From the NCBI GenBank assembly GCA_019614645.1, contig JABWDB010000071.1, positions 496,001-560,000 on the forward strand: a stretch of DNA of 64,000 nt, written 5' to 3'. Position numbers and translations under genes: made by a program. Within the stretch, counting starts at the first letter, position 1, and the number at the start of each line of letters is the position of its first letter. Source of the DNA: Stratiolaelaps scimitus (taxonomy: Eukaryota; Arthropoda; Arachnida; Mesostigmata; Laelapidae). The notes under the pieces were generated by a model that was not told the origin of the DNA, ran no database searches, and saw only the letters and a program-made list of their open reading frames with translations. Shown in pieces: positions 1 to 12,640 of the stretch.

Positions 1-600
1 AGAGGAAAGTAATATCGCCTTACCTCCGGAGACTTATCTCCTCGTACCTGGAAGAGAGAGTGGTGCGTACGGGCGCTGCGAGCCGAGACATCTCGGCGGG
101 AGTGCCTCAGGGATCGATGCTGGGTCCTACTTTCTGGAATCTAGCATATGACAATGTTCTCGGGATGCCTGAACTGCCTGGGGTCAAGTGGGTGGCACAT
201 GCGGACGACCTTGCGGTGGTGATCACCGCGAGGACAGAGAACGAGCTCGAGGACAAGGCGAGCGAAGTGCTGGCTATGACAGAAGACTAGATGGAAGAAC
301 ACTTCCTCCAAATCGCGCCGGAAAAGAGCGAGGCAGTATACCTCACTGGCACAAATAATCTGGGTGGACATGGCACTCCGTAGCGGGAAAGACAGGAAGA
401 ACCTGCTGACCGTATAAAGAACTGTCGCCGTCAGAGCCGCAAGAGCCTACAGGACGGTTTCCACTGAAGCTGTCCTCGCCTTAACCAAGATGCTTTCCTG
501 GGACCTTCTAGCTGACGAAAGAGCAATGCTCGGCCTGGACGACGACCTAGGCACGACCGAGACAGCCCAGGAGCAGGGACCCAGTCCCTGATCCCTGAGC
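1..600 (+). mobile_element. R1-clade non-LTR retrotransposon fragment (reverse transcriptase), degraded
   Basis: An open frame enters from the left edge and runs to a stop at 288-290. It reads the RT block GVPQGSMLGP, then NLAYDNV and AHADDLAVV, the R1-type form of the catalytic xxDD motif. The next frame continues with a block containing LQIAPEKSEAVYLTG, the usual downstream R1 segment. At about 440-600 another frame resembles the R1 region after the thumb (RTVSTEAVLAL). Stops and frameshifts separate these pieces, so it is dead. It is a different subfamily from the minus-strand R1 copy next to it. Confidence 0.75.
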
Positions 601-819
601 TCAGGACCTGGTTTTTTTTTAAATACAGAGGTTAAAGGCAAACCTTGCATAGGCACCACTCTTCACTTCTAGGGTATTCGAGTGGTAGTGTCAGATTCTT
701 ACTGACTAAACCTCCAACCGATTTGTGACTTGAGACATTGTTCAGTACTTATCCATGAGGAATTACTTTGAACAATGTCTTACAGGGACCGGCAGTCAGC
801 GCTTATCGCCGACCGTGTC

Positions 820-2449
820 CTATCCCTCGGTTAGTCCTTTGTCTTGTGCGGAAACTGCATAGGCCGGTTTGGCTATGCGGTTCCTCTCCAGCCTGTCCTT
901 GGAGGTAAGCAACGCTCTCGCGAGTAGCTCACCCTTGTTCCAGTTATCAGTCGGTGTGCAGAGGAACTTGACGAAGGCTCGCATGCCTTCATCTAGGTTC
1001 AGTTCTATCGGCATGTGCTTCGCCCTGACCTCGCTAAGCGTTGCACAGCTCGCCATTGTGTGCATCGCATCGTCCTCGTCGTGAGCCTCACAGAGCGTGC
1101 AGGAGGAGCCGATGTCCTTAAAGCGTGATAGATACGCCGTAAAGTCTCCATGTCCCGTAAGGAACTGGGACAGATCATAGGTCAGCTCACCACCAGGTCT
1201 TTCCGTCCATTCCCTAATATGAGGGATGGATTCCCGATTGAGACTGGCTACTCGGGGGTCTGTCTGTCCTTATCCCTCGTCGAGCCCGACTATGCCTTCT
1301 TCCGTTCCTTGGCCTTAATGTCCCATGGCATGTTGCTTGCCAGGACAAAGGCCGCGTCCCCATTTACTGTTCTGTAAGCCTGCGAGACTCTCAACGCAAG
1401 TGTGCTCTGGACCCTCAGCGTGATCTTTAAGTTGCGGTCAGTCTCCAAGGCTGGTTCGGGCCACACGGGGGCACCGAAGAGAATGATGGACTCGGCCACG
1501 CTCATCAGTAACCGTCGCTTTCCCTCCCTTGGACCGATGATGTTCGGGATCAGCCTGGCCAGCAGCCGCCGTTTTCGTAGTCTTCTGCGCTGCAATCGCC
1601 ATGTGAGGGGATCCCCGTAGCGCTCGGTCGAGATGAACGCCCAGGTATCGCACTGTCTTTTTCAGCTCGATTTGTACTCCATCGAGTGAGATACAGAGCT
1701 CGTGCCGGCACTACTTTTTCCCTATCAGAAGGATCGCCTCAGACTTCTGGGGGGCCAGTTCCAGTGGCAAAGGTGGCCCCGACAGGTCCTCATAGTAATA
1801 CCTAAAGGTTAAGAGCTGAGGCCTGTCAGATAGGGGAACAGCTGAGGGTCAGCTCGAAAAAAACAGTCTCAGTTCCCGCCAATGCAAGGTTGGCATTTGT
1901 CTCTAGTTCGCTTTCCGTGCGCGGCTTTACCGTGAGTGCTATGTCGTCGGCGTGTGCCACGATGTCCGTGCCCCCCGGGAGGCCGTGCCTCAAGCGGAGC
2001 ACTCCGTCGTAAGCAAGGTTCCATAGGAGTGGGCCCATAATGGAACCTTGCGGTACACCCGCTGCCATCTTGTGACGGACGCCTTCGCTGACGATGACGC
2101 TGTCTTTCAGGTAGTCAGCGACTATCCGGGTTAGGTAAGTCGGGACTCTTTGCGTCCTGAGCGTTTTCAGTACCACTGGCCACGGCAAGCTGTTGAATGT
2201 GTTTCGAACATCCAACATGATCGACAGATAGTACTCCCGCTTTTTACGTGTCTTCTTGGCCAGTACCTCTGCCTTCGAGAGCACTCTGTGCACCGCCGTT
2301 AACACAGACCTCGACTTTCTGAAGCCATATTGGGCATCCGAAAGTAGTCCGTTCTCTTCCGAGAAAGCCCTGAGCCTCTCCTCCACTACAGACTCTTGAT
2401 AGAGGTCATGAATAGCATGAATAGAACGACGTCCAGCAATGTTGCGCAA
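820..2449 (-). mobile_element. R1-clade non-LTR retrotransposon relic (RT to C-terminal zinc knuckle)
   Basis: Read on the minus strand, 2449-1860 encodes RT: AQYGFRKSRS, MLDVRNTFNSLPW, AAGVPQGSIMGPLLWNLAYD and AHADDIALTV. After a SINE insertion the element resumes with EAILLIGKK and VRYLGVHLDRAL near 1735-1600, then the thumb region containing LARLIPNIIGP and ESIILFGAPVW at 1595-1290. The C-terminal end (about 1110-820) has a CTLC...HTMASC arrangement, the CCHC knuckle typical of R1 ORF2. Frameshifts and stops between blocks make it non-functional. Order and motifs are seen directly; the R1 assignment rests on family knowledge. Confidence 0.8.
1767..1862 (+). repeat. SINE-type repeat (family S3) nested in the R1 relic
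   Basis: About 95 bases interrupt the R1 reading frame between the AHADD block and the EAILLIG block. The same sequence recurs at 44762-44865, weakly at 43030-43080 and as a tail at 58140-58195. Shared words include GGTGGCCCCGACAGGTCCTC, AGTAATACCTAA, GGGGAACAGCTGAG and GGTCAGCTC. At 43030 the word lies downstream of a tRNA-like head, so this looks like the body and tail of a tRNA-derived SINE. Confidence 0.6.
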
Positions 2450-2665
2450 TCGTAGGCCTTCTCTTCCTATATGCGTACGGGCTCGAGGTGATTAGGTTCT
2501 GTCGTTCTGTGTTTGAGACTATTGGCGCGCATACGTTTCACTAGTTTACAACGTACCGAGATAAGAGACACATACTTTGTACGTATGTTGGTTGGGTCAC
2601 TGCGCTTGCCACTTCTATGCGCGGGTGCGATCTATGCCGTCCAGTGCCCCATGGGCAACTTTTCC

Positions 2666-3161
2666 TCATCGAGGGGCCGCTGAAAGGTCTAGCTCAGTCG
2701 CTAAACCAAGCGCTGTCTCCTTGAAGAATATGGCCGGTAGTACTTCGGGGTCGTTATCCTGATTGCGGCTCATATTCATAATTGTGTTGTACGGAGCTGT
2801 ATCAGACAGGTCAACGTGATTTCCGCAGGAGACATCTGATGGACAGAGCACACCGTTGTTCAATGACTCAACCTTCACGACCGACGCGCCGACTACGATG
2901 CAACATGAAAGACTATACAACAGCATCTTCGGAGAAATTTTAGGCACGGAGTTTCTTGAAGAGAATAATCGAGCTGACGGAGTCAAAAGCCTTACACAAG
3001 TTGAGTGGGACTACACACGAGTGCTGATCGGAGTTCTTTGCTCTTTGTAGAGATTCAGAAGGTCGTGCTATCGGGAGGGTGATATTACAATGCCTGCGGA
3101 AGCTGAACTGGATTGGGGTGTATTGAGGTGTATTGTATGTTGAGGGTATTGTGTTCGGCAA
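2666..3161 (-). mobile_element. CR1-like LINE reverse transcriptase fragment
   Basis: The minus strand reads LCKAFDSVSSIILFKKLRA, the motif A block of CR1/Jockey-type reverse transcriptases with the catalytic Asp in AFD. The frame is preceded by weakly RT-like sequence and followed by a diverged frame without recognisable catalytic motifs. No YADD block was found. Confidence 0.5.
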
Positions 3162-3169
3162 GAAATTAA

Positions 3170-4570
3170 CTAAACTGATCGAGGAGAACTCTTTCTACAG
3201 TTTTCTCCAAGGGGAAGGATACCGCCATTGGTCTCCACTAGCCGCACACCTGTTTATCGCCTCCCTTGAAAGTGATACAGTAATCTTTGGCAGAGTCAAA
3301 TCGATATCGCCACGGAGATGGAAAGTTGTCTGCCACAATTGTGTAAGACGAGACAACAGCGAATTACAATTCGAAATGATGTAATGTATTGTCGGAATGG
3401 CAATATATAAAGAAGAACGGAGATAGTGGTGTAGGTGAGAAGGTGGAAGAGATGGTGTATTAAGTCTCGAGATGCGGATCAATAAGCAAGACGAGAAATA
3501 TCGTTGAGAGCTTCAGGGACCGCAGAGATATCAGAGATTACTGAGCCTTTGAAGGTCAGAGAGAATGTGGAAGAAGAAATGGGTCTCTTCCTGACTGTGG
3601 ATATTAGGCCAACTATACGAAGCTCGATTGCTGGAGTAGTTTGGAGTGGTAATGGGGATTGCGGATATTTACAAAGGTGGACAAGTGATCACTGAACTTA
3701 GTGTGTATTATTCCAGATGCTGGCAACTTGGTCCAGATATAGTCGAGACAGGAGCTAAAACCGAAGGACCCGGAGTACAGGTGATCTCATTTATTGTATT
3801 GTGGAAGCTGTATAGTACTAATACGACTATGTAATCATCGCGGAGGGAGCGAGCGTCACAAACGTTGACATTGAAGGCTAATGCATGGTTTTTCTTCGCG
3901 GCTAATCCTCACTAACGTCAACTCTAATGCGCTTAAAAATTCGGCTAGTGGGCCAAAATGTTGACGGTAAACAACACTCAGTTAATATGTTGGGTTCGAT
4001 ACCATTTAGGGACTCAATCCAAACATTTTTGTAGAAGTAAGCAAAGGTAGACTCCAGGAAAATTTAGGTCGGAACGTAGTGAGTAATTTAGGACACAAAA
4101 CGAATAGACAGCAATTCCACCACCAAGGTAATCAGAGTTACGGATAGTGAACTCGCCGTGAAATCCGGGTTCATAAAGGTTCATAAAGGCCGATTTACCG
4201 GATATGACGATTATGAAAAGGTTATTATCACGTGTGTGATCTTCCAAGTAATTAGTGTGGGTTTTAAAGTGATTAATAGACTTCGGGGTGAGTTGTTCTT
4301 GGAGATACAAGAATTCGATAGATCAGTCAAGTTGCAGTTAAAGCATAACAAAACATGGTTAATTTTATGTGAATTGGATGGTCTTATCTGGTGAGGAAAC
4401 ATGAATATAGCTAGGAAGACTACCCTAAATATTTTCTGAGATAGCGGTTCTGGAACAAACAATGATGAATGATTTGTTCCAGCACTTCCGTTTCCTTCTT
4501 CTTAACTGTTCGTTTGGGGAAGCGATGGCAACCTCAAGATCCTTAGGGTCCAACACCACCTCAGAACAGA
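3170..4570. other. Intergenic stretch with no recognised feature
   Basis: Several short open frames occur on both strands, but none shows a domain, splice-site pairing or repeat match that I recognise. The stretch lies between LINE fragments and may be old transposon sequence. Confidence 0.4.
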
Positions 4571-4577
4571 GACTGTG

Positions 4578-4880
4578 TCACAGCTCTAGGATATCGAAGT
4601 AGAGAATGTCTTCGGTTTCATGCTCAGTGACTGGAATGCCAGAGATGACAATGTCATTCCGCCGAGCATACTGATAAAGTTCGAGTACGGATTGCTCTCC
4701 CTTCGAAATAGCCCCACAAGGGCCAAGTGCACCGTTCCCAAGTGACAGATGTAGTAACTGAACTTGACTGAATAGAAAAGTAACGAAGGGTGGGTCGGTG
4801 GTAGATGGAATGTTTGAGGGGAGCTGCTGGTCAGTTGAAACATTAGACTCCAGGGAGGTCCGGATGGAATTTTTGCACAC
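4578..4880 (-). mobile_element. Possible LINE ORF1-type protein fragment
   Basis: Near its end the minus-strand frame reads ELYQYARRNDIVISGIPVTE. This resembles the coiled-coil/RRM border of L1/CR1 ORF1 proteins, which commonly have an E-x-Y-x-RRN-x-x-I-x-GIP pattern. The N-terminal part is not recognisable and no partner RT follows in the right order, so it is probably an orphan piece. The identification rests on one short motif. Confidence 0.4.
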
Positions 4881-4962
4881 ATTTTCAATTTTTCCGGATG
4901 GAACACTTTGCGTCCAGTATAAAGGGCTCTCTATCTTTGTTTAAGGGACCGGCACACTTCCA

Positions 4963-5900
4963 TCACTGCGGAATCAAGGTGACACAAGGCTTCTGATGGA
5001 GCTTAGTGGCAGTCATCCTCACGCTTCGAGAGCGAACAGCTGATTGATATAATACGCTTTCCAGTACTGTGTCTTGTGGGTATCCCTTTGTGGCGCGTCC
5101 TTGTCTGGAGAAGGCATCCTTCACCGTAACAATAAAAAAATCTCCCCGCAGGAAATCGTATACCCATTTGATCAACTTAGGGCACACTCCCATGGCCGGT
5201 GGGACTGACAGGATCGCTTCAGTGCGAATGTTTTCAAAAGCTGTGTGTATAACGTCCATGGGAGCATTCTAGTTCATCGCCATTACTAATAATACTCTCT
5301 CTTATGTTACAAATGATAGCAGTCAGCGAGACGGGTCTTCTATTTCCGGAATCATCGCTCTTGCCTTTCTTATGCACAGGACGTTATCCATTCCCCTTTA
5401 TACATTGTGGGAACCTTGCCCTCTTCCCAAAAAAAGTTACATATGGAAGAAGTAATCGAGGGGCCTGGCAAGCCTTTTCTCGTATTCATTGTCCCGTCTT
5501 AGCTCACCAGTGCTGATAAACCATCGTTCAGTTCCAGCTTGGCAATAGCATATCCGAAACCCCTTTCAGTTTGCCCGATTGAATAATACTCATTCCCAAT
5601 ATTCATTTCTACCTTCTCAATGCACGCCCGAGACTCTTTTTTCCCGTAGACCTTTCAATTTGCCAGCTTGATCAGCTTTGCAATTCTCGGTTTTCGTAAA
5701 GCTCTCGATTGTGCTCCTCTATGCGTCGCACCTTCAGGGATAACTTTCTGCGTCAGAACCTCTCGACCACTCGCAACGTTGTTTCATGAAATGCCTTATA
5801 CATTTTGACCGCAGACTAACCTGTCACTAATATTTACTCCCAGGTATTTTCTAACAGAGCCTTGATTGTATTTTAGTATAGGGCGTTCCAGTATAGGGGT
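4963..5900 (-). mobile_element. Degraded non-LTR reverse transcriptase relic
   Basis: The minus-strand frame 5259-4963 reads VIHTAFENIRTEAIL, then LIKWVYDFLRGDFFIVTV and KGYPQDTVLESVLY. These are the motif A, helix and motif B (normally G-x-PQG) blocks of a LINE RT, with the motif B glycine changed. At about 5480-5400 another frame holds an FFWEEGKVPTMYKGEWI-type block, the usual fingers region (EGKVP..WK...I). Many stops and frameshifts are present. Confidence 0.5.
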
Positions 5901-6770
5901 GTTAGTATAGGGCGACCTCTGGATTATGCTTGTACGCCTTCACAGTCCAGAAGAAGAATACAATTACTTCTTGGTGGCCAGACTTAATGGGACATCTCAT
6001 CACTTGCACATCGCAAAGAGACCAAACTTGTCCGAACATATTTCTTGGTTCAGAATAGATGCTACGAGAATAGATGCTGTGTCACAATGCTTTCTTTCTA
6101 CGGGACACCTTTATTCTTGACGACCGTCCGCCCGACACGGTGAATTCTTCTAGTGTTACCGCAACGTCATCCTGGTCATAGTTGTGATGAATTGCTTTAT
6201 AAAGCTCTAAATATTAGCCGCGAATGTCATGACCGCATTTTGCGAACTGCATACCATCCTCACAGTCCTTTTTCAATCATACGCTTGACCCCCCATGCTG
6301 TCTCAGCTTCCTATAATCTACTATATCAATCTACTTACACTTGTTCCGACTCTCTTTTCCGGCTGCAACTCTCCACAATTCTTGCAGATTGATCACACTT
6401 CTTGAAAAAAATACACCCGACAATTACCCTGCCCTCTCAGGTTACACCACTATGTGAACCTTTCAGGAATGGCTTACACGGCGACGCATATAATTGATAG
6501 GAATGATAAATGGTCTCTAGCAACAACAAGACAATGTCCTCCTTAGTAAGCTCTCGACCGCAGGTTCTTTCTTTTCCTGTCACCTTTCGGCAAACCTTTC
6601 AAATCTTAGAATTATGTACGCGATGCTATAGATTTCTTCAATGTCACTATCAGTTCCTGGTCCACTGGCGGCCGGCGTTTTTCTCTTCGTTGAGCTTCTA
6701 CATATTTTTCTTGACAGGGTTTTCTCCCTTGGTCCTGCCTACTCACAACAGTGTTTTCGTGCTACAGCTT
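5901..6770. other. No recognised feature
   Basis: Open frames on the plus strand at 5926-6120, 6153-6392 and 6510-6785 have no domain or signal I recognise. The segment sits between two LINE relics and may be eroded transposon sequence. Confidence 0.35.
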
Positions 6771-6779
6771 CTTTCGCTA

Positions 6780-7290
6780 TCTTAGGGATGTCTCCACGGA
6801 GCCTATACTCGGGCCTGGACGAAAGCGACTTCTGTTGCAACCGTCTTATATGCTCGGTATATTTTATTCTAAAGTAGATGTTGGTTGCTCGTCAACGTGC
6901 CCCGTATAGCATGATAGAGCCGACAACAGACACAAGCAAACGGCGTTTAGTCTCGCTTGCTTCATTCGACCTCAAGATGACCCTGGCAAGCTCTTGGACG
7001 ATCTTGGCGGCCTTGTTTGGCGCTTGCTCGACATGCGTCGTAAATACTTAGATAATTCAAGGTACCTGACTTCCCTCTTGACGGCTATCTGTGTCCGCAT
7101 AACTATACGTTCAAGCACGGCCATATATTTATAAATATAAATATATGGCACCTTGCAACTACGATAGCAAGGTATTCTGCATACGCAACCAGATTGACCT
7201 CTAGTTCCAGGAATCGGTAATAGGCGAACCAACACAAGATGGGCCCAGGAACCAACCTTGACACCCCTTCCCGCCATACTCAACGTGGGA
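6780..7290 (-). mobile_element. R1-clade LINE fragment (thumb region)
   Basis: Minus-strand pieces read VKREVRYLELSKYLRRM, then, in another frame, VQELARVILRSNEASETKRR and VSVVGSIMLYGAR. They match in order the VRYLGVHLD, LARLIPNIIGP and SIILFGAPVW blocks of the R1 relic at 820-2449. Frameshifts between blocks show it is dead. A short near-palindrome of A/T-rich bases at 7121-7148 lies inside. Confidence 0.5.
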
Positions 7291-7299
7291 GGCTGGCCC

Positions 7300-8280
7300 T
7301 AGCCAGAGCTCTGTATTTCCCTATAATCATCTTCAGATACCACGAGACTCCGCCTCTCTCCAAGGTTTCGAGGATCACTTCCGAATTTATGGAACAGAAG
7401 CCGTTTTTCTAGAAGAATAGCCATACAGTGTCCTTTTCTGGGTTTCCTCTTTTCCGTCTGAGCAGCTTTCATTACTGCCTCTAGGTCGATCAGTCAAGAC
7501 CTTTTCTTTCGAAAGCCGTACCCTATCGTCTGGTCGCATCTGGTCAGTCACTACAACAATGACGAGGATGATAGGCATAATTCTAATGACTGGGTCGTTC
7601 TTGGATTTAAATCGCAAAACAACAATTCGTTCCATTAGAACTCTTTACCCCCTTACAAAGAAACTCTTCAGACTCCTTGAAAAGGAACCGACTTACGATA
7701 ATTTCTATTGATTTTAACAAAATTTTTAAGTATTTTTATGCGAATATTTCCCCGCTAATCTGGCAGTTTGTGACGGTCGCTGGGGGAAATCTGAAAAAAA
7801 TATATGGTTCTGAACCGAAGACGTGTACTTAGAACAGTTTGCAAGGAAACACTTCGCATGTATTTAAACTATAATTTCTGTAGAAGCCTACGAATTGATC
7901 GCTAAGTTAGGCATGTGCGCAGTTTATACATATAAGGTAATCTAGAGGTAGACCAGTGCGCTTTGAGCCTTGCTGTCAATAGTATGTACGCGTAAGGTAT
8001 TTAGCTAGCGACAGCTCATTTACTTAAGTAAGGTACAGAAACAGGCATTTGAAGAAAGGTGACAGCTCAACACGAGCCTCTGGATCGTAACGATATTTGC
8101 TACGATTTTCATCTTCATCTTGTTGGTCAAGTAATTAATGAAGGAAGTTGGACAATATACTCTACCCAGAATAGAATAAGAATAATAATGATTGACCCGA
8201 TACAAATGATTACTACCCAGAAGCCATGGCGTAATCTACTTCAAATCGTCTGTCTGTTTATATTTGTGCATAGTTTTAGT
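7300..8280. other. No recognised gene
   Basis: The minus-strand open frame 7635-7387 and the pair around 8020-8304 show no recognisable domain. The sequence is AT-rich. A CACGTG E-box-like hexamer (TCACGTGAC) lies at about 8297, at the border of the next, GC-richer block. Confidence 0.3.
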
Positions 8281-8289
8281 TTTCTTGCT

Positions 8290-8682
8290 GTTTTGATCAC
8301 GTGACTCCGAAGTAGGAGAGGGTAGATTGGGCTCCATGACTGACTAACTGTGACCGTGCGCGCCCGCCGCTACTACCACTGTTCGTCGTGAGTGAACGTC
8401 GGTCGCATTCTCTTCTCTTCAGCGGCAGAGGTTCGTGTTCTCGCTGCTGCTTCAGCCGGAGAAGTCCGAACTGTCCCAGCAGTAGCTGTACTGGCTGTCC
8501 GACGGAGACACTACCGACAGAGGTGGTGAGGATTACGTTGATATTGTTACGGATACTTCTTCTTACCATGTTTAAATGCAGTAAGGGCATTTGAATTCGG
8601 ATAGAGCGTTAGGTTTCAAGCCGGAGACAGCCCAACCCTTGCGAATTGAGGAGAGATTCTGATGTTTGCTAGAGTTCAGCTG
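8290..8682 (+). promoter_or_regulatory. Possible non-coding first exon/promoter block upstream of the receptor gene
   Basis: This block is clearly GC- and CpG-richer than its surroundings, rich in CGT/CGC words, and ends at 8682 in CAGCTG followed by GTGAGTCC, a strong splice donor. Its open frames in both directions are low complexity and lack a recognisable protein. The next + strand gene begins coding at 17442, so a 5' untranslated exon with a roughly 9 kb intron is plausible. This is inference: no core promoter element can be assigned with confidence. Confidence 0.3.
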
Positions 8683-10683
8683 GTGAGTCCTGTTCTTTGT
8701 ATTTCCCTTTTTGGTGCTAGATAATATCAATGGATGCATGAACTGATTCTGTATCGTACTTCCTACATTTCTGTTTAACTATACTTAAGTAAATAATTCA
8801 TAATGTTTAGGCTGACCCTAGCTCGTATGATTAGGTATTCTGCACAGGTAAACGAACACTGACTGATTTATACTGCAGGTTTTGGGTTAGATAAAAAGCC
8901 AATGGACGCTAGTTCATTTTCGTGATAAAACAAGTTGATCTTCGTGTCCCTGCAAGTGAACAGTCAGCCAATTAACAGTTAAGTAAAAATAGACATCATT
9001 CTCAGCGATAATGGTATGCGCATCTTCCAACTACATATGTTGTATAAATCCTTATAGAAGACCTTCTTCATCTCTCAACTGTATAAAAACATTCCAAAAA
9101 TCACTACTGGCCGGCTTGTTGTTAATTATATTTAATGTAAGTACCACTATTATTAGGTGGTGCGGACTTATGCATGGCACGTTGTGTGCGAACAACAATA
9201 ATTATATTGGATTCATACATACAATTGACGTAACTATTTGCTTGCTTGCGACAATTACCGCCAGTGATATTACAAACTTCGTTCGACTGCATTTTATAAT
9301 ACTTAATAAATATAATAATGTTTCTTCCGAGACTGCTCCGACGGATGCAATCCTTAGTTAATTTGATTTGTTACTCTTTCTATTATATATGTTGTTAATA
9401 AGCTCTGTGAGGAACAACACGATACAGCATATGATAACTTTATTTACAAATCTGCAAGTAAATACCGCGTCGATTCGCATATACCTGTTGTATGTGAACC
9501 TCAGCCCCTCCTGGTCCCAAGTTCCGAGCGTTCCTTCTATGCCATCCCGATGGATAATCCAACTTATCCATAATATATCCACACCATTGACAGTAATATT
9601 TGCCAATGTATTGATTTCAGAGGGCTTTCATCGCTTACATAAATAAGTAATCTCCCAGATATTAGATCTTTATCACGGGACCAACGCAGCTCCAAACTAC
9701 CAAGCTGTGCTTGTTTCTTAATTGATGCAACATCCATATTCTTATCGTATACACACAGGCGCCACCATGGATTCCATAAAGAGTGACAGGACCACGATTA
9801 AACTTTGACTGAAAGCAAATCGCAAAAATGGGGGTTTGTGGCAAATAAAAACTCGAAATCCGTTCATCTACGATGTAATTATTTTTGGTCGTTTGCTGTG
9901 TGAAATTGTGCTTTTGTTAAACGCGCATAGATGGACTCCTAGTCATAAACCAAAACCAAGGTGATCCCTCATAGCGCGTCCCATCCCCCCGCGAGCCCTT
10001 GGTTCTTGGATGGGAGGTCTCATTCCATTGTCATTTACACGTTAGTACCTCCCAAGGGGATCGTTGGAGACACGTAAGACATATAATAATAAAAAAAAAA
10101 TGGTATCGACAGAAATAGTGGACGTGCATCAGGAGCTTTCATCTGAAAGAAAGTCCGCGGTTTGAGTGAGTCTGCATTTTCGCTTACTTTGGTGCAGCTT
10201 ACCGAAGGTAACCTGTTTAATAAACTCGGGGTTATTTAGATGCACATTCGATCATTTATAATGATAATAAAGTTTAAGTAAATGGTGAAGTAAGTATTTG
10301 TAGTTAAAATGAATTAATAAAATAAGGATAAAACAGCTGTCTCGCCTTCAGCTGCGATGCAACAAGCGTAAACAAATTGAATCCCTAGAAATAATGGGAC
10401 ATAGTTGAGCGAAATTATGGGTTCTTATTTGTCAATCACTAGTATAGAATATCCCGTGGGTGAGACAGTTTCTTCCTTACTGAGAGGTTACTTTTTCTTC
10501 TTCGTAAAAACCCTTTTGGATGATTCTTTTAAAATGTTATCTCCTCGTTTTAGTTCGATCGGTTCTAAGAAGCGAATATTTGTGTGCACTGTGGCCAACA
10601 ACAGTTGTCGCGTATATTCGACTACTGAGTCATCCATTCCGGATCATGGATGGTGAACTTGTGTTTGGATCGGCCTATGCGCC
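8683..10683. other. AT-rich stretch, nothing recognised
   Basis: The stretch contains short AT-rich open frames such as 9011-9361 (+) and 9606-9358 (-). They overlap on opposite strands and have no conserved motif, so I do not call them genes. Confidence 0.35.
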
Positions 10684-10915
10684 GAACCCGGTGGCGCGGT
10701 GCATTCGTGTGCGCCTTGCCAAAAAACATGAGACCGACGTAGATGATTGCACAAACGGGATCGATCCCCACCGTTGTACCTTTGCATCTAAGAACGGGTT
10801 GTCCGTCTAATGAAACAATGACGAAAGGAGTTGTACAGCGGACGTTAAAGGTTTAAGACAGTCCGCAAAATTTACTTTAGGATCGGCCACAGTGATCGCT
10901 GAAGGACAACCCATC
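10684..10915 (+). repeat. tRNA-derived SINE, family S1 (copy 1)
   Basis: The copy starts with GGTGGCGCGGTGCATTCGTG (an A-box-like region), followed by GGGATCGATCCCCACCGTTG (B box). A body follows with TCTAATGAAACAATG and a final segment with GTCCGCAAAATTTAC. The same head and body order occurs at 14008-14240 and 39978-40170, and the body alone at 23530-23645. The layout is that of a Pol III tRNA-type SINE. Confidence 0.65.
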
Positions 10916-12640
10916 TAATGGATTGAATTATGTATGATTAAGTTCCTGTTTTTCGATTTGGCGCTTGGAATGGAAGCTATGTTTCGAGTCCACACTGAAC
11001 AACGTAGTAAAATAAAAAAAAGCCAAGCCTCACGTGTACAGTCGGGCGTCATAGATTTCTTCATTTGGCGTGATAGTTGATATCTAGGAAGCACCTTCCA
11101 GTGCCTTGGGATGTCTATTTAAGTACAAGAGTTGAGAACAACAGGATGATTGGCTACCCTATTCAATTTTATTCCTTATTGACTCTTGCTAAAGATGCTA
11201 TGACGTTTGTTTAACTAAATGACTATTATGGTTTTAAATCACGATTCCATTGAGATAGGTTTTACAAATACGGGAAGGTGGTGGAATAGGTTTTAAAATT
11301 ACTAAAAAAAATTTTTTTCAAAGGAAAAGGTTTAAAAATTATTTACGAAATGAATGCTATTAAAGAATAAGGAAGTGTGATTCTACGTATATGCGTGTTA
11401 CAGAGTGCTAACTCACGGACATCTAAATCTTTCGATGGAGTGGGGGCCTCAAAAGGCACACCGATTTTTTGCATGTTTCATGAGTTACTAGAGCACACTG
11501 CATTAAAAATGGTCAAGGAGTAGGGGTGAAACCACCCTGTCAATGCTCCTTATGCATTTTCTGCACATTCTAAAATCAGGCCCGTACGGCCTTCCTAACA
11601 GAAAAGGCAATCAAAGGGTATTTGATACAAACTACCGTAGTTCCGGCATCAGTAGAATATCAGTAAAGTGCTAGACGATGGTCCTCCCACCGGACGTTAA
11701 ACAGAGATGTAATGGACGGAAGTGGTTCAATATCGGTGACGAGCAAAGCAGATAGAATACTTTGTGTGCTCGATGTCAAATCGGAACCTGAAACTAATCT
11801 AGATTTCTTATTGGATTGTCAAAATGCCGACAATTCATTACATTCGTGAATAAGATTCGGATCTTCATGGCCACTCGGCAATACTACGGTCTTCCTCGAG
11901 GAGGGGATTGACGACATACATGTTTAAGCTTGCTGCAATACCTGTCACTGGTTTCGAATTAGTATCTGCCCACTCATTTTACTCATTCATTCATTTATTG
12001 TCTCTGTTACTGTTGTAGATGACACTTACATATTATCTACAAGACCTTAACTAATTAGATTACTCGCTGAATAGTGAATATACGAATATTGATAGCACAT
12101 TTTTAAGGAATGGAAAAATACAAATAACAGGGTCTAGGACACAGCAAATTTAGTCAGCTTATTTCAACCATAATGAGAAATTACCTCGAAAACAGAATTG
12201 AATGGATACGACTATAGTGTTGAGTAAGTACAAAACTCTACAATGGTTAAATTCAGATAAAAACTTTGTTATTGCAAAAGAATATCTGTTGTATCATATT
12301 TTGACAGGATAAATTACATTTTATGGTTATGACTTGTTGTATGGACAGAAATTTTGGTATGTGTTGACATCAAAATATCGTTGAACCCTGGCTAGCCGTG
12401 TTTACAACTTAGGGATGGAATTGGCTTCTCTATGTCACTTTTTTTCTGATATAGGAAGACATGTCACACAAATCGGAGAAGATCGTGCACGGCTCAGTTG
12501 GCGAGTCATGCAACATTGTGAGATTTATTCCATTAAAATGACTGTTTGGTCCGACCCGGATAATATAAATTATGGCTATGTTTTTATTTAGGTGGCAACG
12601 GCAGGTCGGCGATGCTTTGCTTGTTCCTGTTTAATCAAGA
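10916..12640. other. Nothing recognised
   Basis: AT-rich sequence with scattered stops in all frames. I found no gene, repeat match or tRNA-like structure here. Confidence 0.35.

Noticed and set aside
9011..9361. 116-residue membrane protein
   Set aside because: AT-rich frame with hydrophobic bias expected from base composition; overlapped by opposite-strand frames and no domain.
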